DNA from: Piezodorus guildinii
Lineage: Eukaryota > Arthropoda > Insecta > Hemiptera > Pentatomidae
Reading direction: 5' to 3'
Length of the DNA stretch: 64,000 bases
Assembly (NCBI GenBank): GCA_023052935.1
Contig: CM041294.1
Coordinates: 21,662,635-21,726,634, forward strand
The notes under the pieces were generated by a model. The model was not told the DNA's origin. It did no database searches and worked only from the letters and a program-made list of their open reading frames with translations. Each line of letters starts with the position of its first letter. Position 1 is the stretch's first letter. Below are positions 56,142-64,000 of the stretch, piece after piece. The translations under genes were made by a program, and so were the position numbers.

Positions 56142-56434
56142 AAAATGAATGTGAAAGAGCAATTATTAAATGAAATATCAATAAATTAAGAAATTCAGCA
56201 TAGTAAGTCTCTAAGTTATCCCCAACCAGAGCAAAAACATAAAGAGTTTTTCTGTATTTATTTATTCACCGTCAGGCTTAAGTGTTTTTGCCTTCCCTTG
56301 TCCATACCAACGAAAAGGGTGGCTCTCGTTTCGGTAATTTATCTCCTCAAGATACAATATATTTTATGGCATAATGTCATTTATGGAAATTATACATTAA
56401 GTTCGACGGGCATTGAATTATTAGATGATTTGTT
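55775..56434. other. no gene; (TA)n at 56082-56138
   Basis: AT-rich, with T-rich frames of no significance and a dinucleotide run broken once at about 56100. Confidence 0.6.
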
Positions 56435-56722
56435 TGTTTGTTCATTTAACGTCCATTTTTGCTACTTTTGATAATCAGATTATGTAACTTTGGGGATCCT
56501 TAATTTTTTATATGCAGGTTTCATTTATTAGGATAGGGATCTTTAACGAGCACCTGACATCGCACAGGCCCGGGACCAATATATTAAGTCTCCTGCGAGG
56601 GACAGCATAACCAAGGATTTTTCACTCCCTTGGGGAAATCCTAGAGCTATTCTTTGGGCTTGAACTCGCGGCCTTGGGCATAGAAATCGGTTATGCTAAC
56701 CACTACACCACATGTGGCTCTA
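56435..56722 (-). mobile_element. tRNA-derived SINE, family S1
   Basis: Minus strand: GCCACATGTGGTGTAGTGG head with GTTAGCATAACC, then B-box-region CGCGAGTTCAAGCCC, body GGTCCCGGGCCTGTGCGATG and the end GGACGTTAAATGAACAAAC. Same layout as 12726-13006. Confidence 0.8.
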
Positions 56723-58371
56723 TTATTACATAGAATTTAGAGGTTTTTAAATATTAATTGTATTATTTTCATTATCAAAGTACTTGCAAATATATAAAAC
56801 ATCAATAATTTAAAATCTATACCAACAACATTGTTAAAAGAAAAGAAACACTGAAAAAAGTAGTTAGCCACTGTAAATACCCCTTTTATTTTTTCGCATT
56901 TTCCGAATGTGTTTATAAAAGAAATAATTTATTATGAACACTAAAATAATCGTTTATTTAGTATATTTCTACTTGAATTTTAATAAAAAATCAAATGGAC
57001 TTTATCAGTTGCTTTAGTTTAAATGGACACCCATATTCTTGCGTTAGTTATACTTTTCGTAGTAAAATGAAGAAAATAGAAATGAACTAGAGCTTTAATA
57101 TGGATGTAAAATGCAGTACATCGTTATTCCCACACCACAGAGTCATTTTCTGCCACGCTTCTACTGCATTTAGGATGTTAATTAATTACTTCTAAAAAGT
57201 ATGAAATTGGCGCATGAGTAGAAAGGGAAATGTACCACATCAAAGATTTAAAGAACAGTTATGGAGTCAGTATATTGCCGAGTAGAAAGGCTCTGAAGTA
57301 CACTAAAGGGACGAATACAGGAGATAGGACAGAAAGAAAATATTCACCATGAAGTAGATATGAGTACCATGTTTTTTTTTAGATGATTCTCTCCTAGACT
57401 GAATCTTAACGTTGATTAGGATGATTCGATGCAGAAAGAGTAAATATTAGAACTTTTATTTATTAAGACTGGTGTGTTCTAAGAAAGATAACTTAAAAAA
57501 ATAGGGAAGTTTGGAAATGGTAAGGGACAAGGCAATAGTTTTTTGTTTTTTTTATCCTAAAAAAATATAGCAACTCCTACTGTGGGAGAATATTTGGGGG
57601 TTACTGGTTATAGTAAACCTTATAGAAATAAAGGAATCTCAGAAAGTGGTCTATAATATATGTAGATTACAGTGCTCAATATTATATGCTTTACAATGAT
57701 AATAAAACTGATATTTTTCAGAAATTCAGGAATTTTAATAGATAGGAAGCACTTTTAAGAATGTTTAACCGGATATAGCAGGGCTAAATAATTTCAGAAT
57801 CTTGAATAACTCAACTGCATAACTTATAACAGCTTTCAAGATACTGTTTACAGAGGACATTAATATCAGATCATTGCTGGTAATTAAGATAATCCTCACA
57901 ATTGAGACGTTGATTTCCAATAGGTACTAAAAGGTAATTTATTTTATGACATATTTTATATGACATTCTCTTCATTAATCTAAATATTCTCTTTGATTTT
58001 GTCTAATGAATACTAAGTCTTTCAAAAACGCAATTTAGAAATGCGATTATATTCTACATATTTAATTTCGTTCGAAATCATACTAAAACATTTCATTTCA
58101 TGACTTAAATATACTGTTATTAATATAGTTTAAAACAATTCTTGATTTTTATACAAAAATTGTTAAATGAGTTGGTTTAATAATATAGTAATGATAGTTT
58201 TTTGCGCTTCCAGTCAAATTTCCAAGAGTGTATATAGTACCTTTTGGAAATTAACGTCTCAATTCTCTCACCCAGTTTGAACAGATTTAACTCAGCTACT
58301 GGACTTTTTTATTACCATTATGTTTATCACGAAACATCTAAATACACTCAGTTATGTATATAATTTGGGGA
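56723..58371. other. no recognised feature
   Basis: The longest stretch without any recognised repeat or coding fragment; ordinary AT-rich DNA. Confidence 0.55.
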
Positions 58372-58655
58372 GCCGGTGGCTGAGTGGCTAGCGCTAGTCT
58401 CCCACGCCAGAGTTGTGAGTACGAGTCCCAGTCCCAGCGGGACTTTTATAAGAATAGAATTAAATGGGAACTCACTCACAGCCTCTCCCCCGGGTAGTGA
58501 GACTTGTCAGCCTACTAGTGGTAACTAGCAAAAAATAGGTGTAAGGAGTGATGACCCTATCCTAAACATTTCATCAAGAAACGTGAGTATATTCTCCCAG
58601 GAGTCTATACCACGCAGCCAAGGACCTACACGGCCTGTCGCGCCAGTGAAAAAAA
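58372..58655 (+). mobile_element. tRNA-derived SINE, family S2, with intact head
   Basis: AGCCGGTGGCTGAGTGGCTA (A box TGGCTGAGTGG) and GTACGAGTCCC (B-box-like) about 50 bp apart, as in a Leu/Ser-type tRNA, then CCCAGCGGGAC and an end GGCCTGTCGCGCCAGTG with poly(A). TATATAA on both sides may be part of a TSD. Confidence 0.8.
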
Positions 58656-58786
58656 AATATATAAATTACCAACTTTGTTTTCATCATATAAAAAATGTAA
58701 TTATAAAATGAGAAGATACTATACTCCTTTGTAGCTTGACTCTTCAACAAAAAAGTTATTCATTCATTTAATTAGTAAATAAAGAA

Positions 58787-59552
58787 CCTCTGTGTGTGTG
58801 TGGTAACTCCCGGGCGGAAACGACAACTCCTATGAAAATGATATTTTATATTTAAGACAAATATGCGCCTGAGACGTTACAAAACCTTTTTCATCAATAT
58901 GAGCTTACCAGAAGATCCACTTTATACCTTGCACCACTTTTCGATTTTCTCGAAAACGGTTCCGACGATTTTGATTAAACTCGCTATGTCGATGTAGAAT
59001 TTAATGGGCTTTAATTTTATGTAGTTTTCATTCTGATTAAAATGGTCTGACAGGGCTTAAATGTCAATGTACGTAAATGTATTTTACATTTTTTTCCTTT
59101 AATTTTGTAGATTTTGTAAAAATAAATATATTATCTTGTTACCACCGATGAAAAATACATAAATACATAAGTTGAACGAATTCAATATCTAACTAAAGGA
59201 GAAAACTGAAAAAAAAATTTATTTTAATGCAATTTTTTGTTTTTTAACATAAGAGCAGTAATATATATGTATGGTATACCGTTGGAAAGCTATAGCTTTT
59301 AGAATAAATATTATCAAATGAACACACTTGCAAAAGTTAATAAAGAGTTATGAAAAGCCGATAAATCTGATTATTTTAGATAATAATATAATAGATTTTT
59401 AATAAACACGTGTTTCTATATAAATTCAATTTAATTATTTCTTTAATGGTTCACGTATTTTTATCTCTAACTGTATTTGAAAATCCTTTTATTGATTTTA
59501 AAAATGGAGGAAAGTGAAAGTCGTGTGTTGCCCGCACCAAATTTTTTTTTTT
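58787..59552 (+). repeat. family A repeat, copy 9, left end missing
   Basis: From the GTGTGTGTGGTAACTCCCGG block through ATACCGTTGGAAAGCTATAG to TGGAGGAAAGTGAAAGTCG and TTGCCCGCACCAAATTTTTT. Confidence 0.85.
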
Positions 59553-60440
59553 CGTTCTGAAATATGCAAAATTACCGGAGTTAACAATTTTGAAATAAAA
59601 CGTTATTTTAAAAGGAAAGAGAATTTTACAACTCAATGACCAGGTAAGTCTCAGTCACCAAATTTATGTCAGTTATAATCATAATATTAATGTATAATCT
59701 TTATTAGTTACATAATTTTTCAAATTGTCTCTTTTTAGATATTTCCGCGTAAACATCACAAAAAACGAATTTTAGACATTTTTAAAATTCATAAACAAAA
59801 TAGAACTATGGTCTCATGACCGATATTTTTACAGCAAGCATAGCTATAAATAAACTTTACAAGATAAAATAATGGAAGATGAGTTTCTTATACTTTACAA
59901 ACTTTAAGCTCCCATTTTATAAAATTATTATTGAAAAATTATTGAAAAAAACCCTTACCTTTCTGCTTGAGTGATCATTTCTTATTGAAAAGTGAATTAT
60001 CATTACTGCTTACATTTTTTTTTATATTAATCGAAAATTTGATAACTATTATTATAATTAAAATCACCAGTTCATTATTACTTTAATTCACGCATGGGAA
60101 ATGTTTGCAACACGGCACATAAATTGATCTATTTATCAATGAATATTAAGATTATTACGGCCAGATCATAGAGCCTGCTTAGGCAGTGTGACATTCAACG
60201 TTAGATGATCGGAGTGGGACTGATGTGCTATTAGTAGAGTTGTTTATAAGAGTGTTAGGAAATGACGCTAGTAATTTATTTTCGGTTTAGTATTTGAATT
60301 AATAATTAACTATTTAGTAAATAATAAATATTTACTAAATAATACTTAGCTTAATTAAAAGTAAATTATCATTTCAATATTCATTAATTTAATATTCCTT
60401 TCTTAATTTATTATAGGTGGAAAAATCAGGAGTCAGTCTT
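59553..60440. other. no recognised feature
   Basis: AT-rich; no motif seen. Confidence 0.5.
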
Positions 60441-60461
60441 TTTCTAAATATTTTTAATCTT

Positions 60462-60502
60462 ACCGACGTTTCAGCTCAAGCTTGTGAGCCATCATCAGGG
60501 CT
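60462..60502 (-). ncRNA. hammerhead ribozyme-like core (third locus)
   Basis: Minus strand: AGCCCTGATGATGGCTCACA then AGCTTGAGCTGAAACGTCGG. CTGATGA (60492-60498) and GAAAC (60468-60472) flank a stem II GGCTC/GAGCT (four pairs plus a G-U). Just upstream in minus sense GGCTTATAGCC can form stem I. No TSD or element boundary found. Confidence 0.6.
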
Positions 60503-60732
60503 ATAAGCCTCAGAACAAAAGAGATACATATTAATGTGATAATGAAATTTTTTTAATGTATTGACAATGATAACATTTAAAATAAAACAGAAAATATACC
60601 AACATACTTAAATATTATAGATACAAATAATGATACTATGATAAACAATATGATGATGATAAGCATTAAAACAAAACTTTAGACTTTAATATAGAAGTAA
60701 AAAATTATATAGTAAGGTTCCGTTACTGAGCC

Positions 60733-61461
60733 ATGTCCAAGCATAATACAGCTTATCTTTGTTTTAAATTTCCATTCGCATTAGCAGCTGAGGCCGCTAG
60801 AAAAATTTGCAAGGCGTTTGGGGAAGAGAGTGTTAATGAAGGGACCATTCACCGTTGGTTTGCTAAGTTTTCAGCTGGAGACATAAACTTGGACAACTTG
60901 CCCTTAGGAAGGCCTCCGTCCGTAATAGACAACGATGTCCTCAAACATACAGTAGAAGAAAACTCCTACCAAACAGTTAAAGGACTCTCAGCACAACTAA
61001 ATGCAAGTGCATCTACCGTTTTCAGACATTTAAAGTGTATTGGGAAAGTAAAAAAGCTCGATACATGAGTACCTCATGATCTCACTGAGCAGCAGCAAGA
61101 CCCTATGTTTCAAAACATACCGTGCAAAAATCGAAAGAACTGGGCTACGAAGTTCTTCCGCACCCACCATATTCTCCCGACTTGTCTCCAACAGATTACC
61201 ACCTGTTCAGGAATTTAGACATCTTTATCAAAGGAAAACTTTTTGAAAATGTTGATCAAGTGAAAAGTGCGTTTTCAGATTTTGTTTCACTTCAAAGCTC
61301 AGAGTTTTTCAGTTCGGGAATAAAAAAGTTGGTGTCACGTCGGGAAAAATGTGTAGAAAAAGAAGGTAAATACTACGAATAAAATTATCTTGTTTTCATA
61401 TCGTATTTTTTAATAAAAATCCTTTACCTTGAAAACGGATTTCATGTGACACAACCCAATA
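60733..61461 (+). pseudogene. mariner transposase, internally deleted
   Basis: 111 open codons with the mariner DNA-binding domain: AAEAARKICKAFGEESVNEG, TIHRWFAKFSAGDINLDN, then GRPPSVIDNDVLKHTVEEN and HLKCIGKVKKLDT. A TGA stands where Trp of the WVPHDL linker is expected. After VPHDLTEQQQ the central catalytic core, with the first two Asp of DD(34)D, is deleted. The remaining frame has ELGYEVLPHPPYSPDLSPTD with YHLF, containing the third Asp, and ends normally. The 3' inverted terminus ATGTGACACAACCCAATA ends at a TA. The 5' inverted terminus is not visible. Confidence 0.9.
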
Positions 61462-61700
61462 AAAAATAATAAAAATAAAATAAATAAAGAGCTAAATTAC
61501 TTCTGAAGAATCAGTAAAAGAAAATAGATGGATGTGAAGGAATGAATTAGAGAAAGTGGAAATCCTGAGGGATTGGTGTGGCCCATTAATTTAGATCAAG
61601 TGACGTTTTTACTTCCTACGGAGGTTAGTACTCTGGGTTCCTTGGGGCATACACTTTATTTCCGCTACCACCTTCTTTGAGTAGAGGGAAAACAGGCGAG
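61462..61700. other. no recognised feature
   Basis: Transition from AT-rich DNA to the more GC-rich terminal region. Confidence 0.4.
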
Positions 61701-61719
61701 CTGGCGCACTTTTTTGAGG

Positions 61720-61925
61720 AGCCAATCAGATGCCAGCATTTGGTCACGTGACCTATGGCGGGAGATTTGAATTTGAATTTCCACCACGACCTAACCTTAA
61801 CCACGCTGGTTCGCGCCATCGACCTAACCTAAACCACCGGGCCACGCCCCTTTTTAGTCACGTGTTCCTTTATCGACCTAACCTAAACCACTAAGCCACG
61901 CCCCTTTTTGATCACGTGACCCCTG
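61720..61925. promoter_or_regulatory. promoter-like cluster: CCAAT and three CACGTG motifs
   Basis: CCAAT at 61722, CACGTG at 61745-61750, 61859-61864 and 61913-61918 (the first in the palindrome GGTCACGTGACC), and two CCACGCCCC boxes. CGACCTAACCTAAACC repeats twice. No gene start could be linked to it, so its regulatory role is only suggested by motif density; the second and third motifs lie in a short ~55-bp duplication. Confidence 0.4.
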
Positions 61926-61929
61926 TTTG

Positions 61930-62880
61930 AGGTTATAAAGCATGAGTCTACCCGGCGTCCATTTTCTTTTCCCTACGTTTTGGGCTAATTTAGTCTTTAT
62001 AAAGCATGAGTCTACCCGACGTCCATTTTCTTTTCCCTACGTTTTGGGCTAATTTAGTCTTTATAAAGCATGAGTCTACCCGTCCGCCATTTTCTTTTAT
62101 GACGTCACAATTTACAAAGCATGAGTCTACCCGACGTCCATTTTCTTTTTCCTACGTTTTGGGCTGATTTAGTATTTATAAAGCATGAGTCTACCCGTCC
62201 GCCATTTTCTTTTATAACGTAACAATGTAAACAGCATGAGTCTACTCGGCCGCCATTTTGCTCCCCCCACTTCTTCATTAGTTAACCAATCAGACTGCCT
62301 AACTTGAGAGTTCCTCCCGGCTAGGTCCGATGGTCGAATTGTAATGTGTGCTTTTACGGAACCTTTCAAACTGTGACATAACCTTACTATTGTTTACATT
62401 TTTTTAAACCTCCCTTACTGTTACATAACCTTCTCATTGTTTACATTTTGCTCCCCCCCCCCACTCCTTCATTAGTTAACCAATCAGAGTGCCTAACTTG
62501 AGAGTTTATAAAGCATGAGTCTACCCGGCGTCCAATTTCTTTTCCCTACGTTTTGGGCTAATTTAGTATTTATAAAGCATGAGTCTACCCGTCCGCCATT
62601 TTCTTTTATGACGTCACAATTTATAAAGCACGAGTCTACCCGGCGTCCATTTTCTTTTCCCTACGTTTTGGGCTAATTTAGTATTTATAAAGAATGAGTC
62701 TACCCGTCCGCCATTTTCTTTTATGACGTCACAATTTACAAAGCACGAGTCTACCCGGCGTCCATCTTCTTTTCCCTACGTTTTGGGCTAATTTAGTATT
62801 TATAAAGCATGAGTCTACCCGTTCGCCATTTTGTTTTATGACGTCACAATTTAAAAGCCTTAAGTCTATCCAGCCGCCAT
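61930..62880 (+). repeat. tandem array of two alternating unit types (~62 and ~52 bp)
   Basis: About thirteen units start TTATAAAGCATGAGTCTACC. Type X continues CGGCGTCCATTTTCTTTTCC and CTACGTTTTGGGCTAATTTA. Type Y continues CGTCCGCCATTTTCTTTTAT and GACGTCACAATT. X and Y alternate as a ~115-bp higher-order unit, best seen at 62506-62850 where TGACGTCA recurs at 62609, 62724 and 62839 (also at 62100). A longer variant at 62225-62505 carries CCAATCAG twice and a C run. Confidence 0.92.
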
Positions 62881-63016
62881 TTTGTTTTTTTAATATAGGA
62901 TGAATATACCTGACCGGTTCGAGCATGCACCGACATGTCGAATCATGTAAAAACAGGTTAGCGAAAGTACAAACAGGTTTGAATCATGTTGAAGCATGCA
63001 GGTATGTGAAACGGAA

Positions 63017-63395
63017 ACATGGACTTTGAACCTTCCTAATGCCTTTAATATAAACATCGTTATAGGGCTTCTTAATCCTATACAGCTTTGAACTTTGATC
63101 TTTAATCCTACATTTTAAGTAGTGATAAAAAGTTCCTTAAGCTTAAACGTAAACATGGACTTTGAACCTTCTTAATGCCTTTAATATAAACATCGTTATA
63201 CGACTTCTTAATCCTGTACAGCTTTGAACTTTGATCCTTAATCCTAATATTTAAATAGCGATAAAAGGTTCCTTAAGCTCTTGGACTACGGTCTATTATC
63301 TTCCTATGTGTAATGATTTTTAATCCTATATAGCTTTGAACTTTGATTCTTAATCCTACTATTTAAATAGCGATAAAAGGCTCCTTAAGCTCTGA
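63017..63395 (+). repeat. tandem repeat, period about 130 bp, nearly three units
   Basis: ACATGGACTTTGAACCTTC occurs at 63018 and 63153, and each unit contains TACAGCTTTGAACTTTGAT and GATAAAA(A/G)GTTCCTTAAGC. The third unit lacks the beginning. Confidence 0.88.
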
Positions 63396-63720
63396 GACTT
63401 TGAAGCATTATTATATATATATAAATATAATGCGGACCTTGTACGTTTCATGTCTTAGTATAGTAAATCCCTAAAGATTTAATCGTAAAAAAGATAAATT
63501 TAAGACGTCAATATCAACTTCGTACTGATAATTGCTTAAAGTATAAATATTCCTTAAGCTCTGAGACTTTGAACCATTACCCTCTTAAGTATATATATAA
63601 ATATAATGGGGATTTTGTACGTTTTATCTCTTAGTATAGTAAAAAGATTTAATCGTAAACAAGATAAATTTAAGACGTAAATATCAACTTTGTTCTAATA
63701 ATTGCTGAAAGTATAAATAT
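63385..63720 (+). repeat. tandem repeat, period about 168 bp, two units
   Basis: CCTTAAGCTCTGAGACTTTG starts each unit (about 63383 and 63552), followed by TATATAAATATAATG, TGTACGTTT, AAAGATTTAATCGTAAA and ATAAATTTAAGACGT. Confidence 0.88.
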
Positions 63721-64000
63721 ATAATAATATAAAACTTGTACCTATTTCGGTAGGCGAATATAATTTTTTTATATATTTTTTCAACCGTTTTAATTGTTTT
63801 CTCAACTTCTTAGACCATTTTTTACCTTTTCTATGTATTATTTACTTATCATTAACAATTCTGCTTTAGAATTGCTATTTCGCGATGTTTTCGGAAGAGT
63901 TCGTCTAGGCCGGCTTCGGTCTTCTACCTCACCTAGTTGGACAATCTCTAATCCTTCCGAAAGAAATAAACAATGATATCGTTAATTCTATCGAAAAAAC
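63721..64000. other. no recognised feature
   Basis: A 60-codon plus-strand frame (63794-63976) contains an Arg-rich segment of no recognised family; the right edge cuts the context. Confidence 0.35.

Noticed and set aside
61790..61895. CCTAACCTAAACC as telomeric (TTAGG)n DNA
   Set aside because: Only two irregular short runs within a duplicated segment, not a perfect pentamer array.

Overview
The window is AT-rich, intron-age eukaryotic DNA made almost entirely of transposable elements, their ruins, and simple or tandem repeats. No single-copy host protein gene could be recognised. The element mix (Jockey-type and RTE-type LINEs, an RNase H-bearing LINE, CR1-like LINE tails, mariner and Tc1-like DNA transposons, three tRNA-derived SINE families, hammerhead-ribozyme mini-elements) points to an arthropod, probably an insect; the species cannot be named from the sequence.

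Left part (1-10.4 kb): a mariner relic runs off the left edge. It is followed by a 5'-truncated LINE tail with a perfect 8-bp target-site duplication (TSD). A 4.6-kb Jockey-like LINE (3089-7715, minus strand) has two open ORFs, a 61-nt poly(A) tail and a perfect 13-bp TSD. It sits inside one copy of a ~900-bp repeat that I call family A. A truncated sibling LINE lies at 8949-10394.

Middle part (10.4-35.5 kb): diverged inverted-repeat modules, a SINE with TSD, a 415-bp LTR-like element and a minisatellite. A three-level nest lies at 18.2-21.2 kb: family A holds the LTR-like element, which holds a 5'-truncated LINE with a 50-nt poly(A). Several short 5'-truncated Jockey-like tails with TSDs follow, then an RNase H-bearing LINE end.

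32-41 kb: two small elements (32130-32316 and 38097-38327) share a hammerhead-ribozyme-like core and inverted arms, and are flanked by perfect 15-bp and 13-bp TSDs. The second lies inside a LINE reverse-transcriptase relic. That relic lies in the spacer of a large inverted repeat whose arms are about 2.1 kb each and about 99% identical where compared by eye (35538-37652 and 39001-41104).

41-60 kb: SINEs, a candidate MITE, RTE-like reverse-transcriptase fragments in local tandem, a tandem pair of hammerhead-like units, and several copies of an unclassified repeat (family D).

60.4-64 kb: another hammerhead-like core, an internally deleted mariner, then a compositionally different region. It has CCAAT and CACGTG motifs followed by an alternating tandem array whose units carry TATA-like, YY1-like and TGACGTCA motifs, and then two further tandem repeats. 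Coordinates of degenerate repeats are approximate; all identities are by-eye comparisons.
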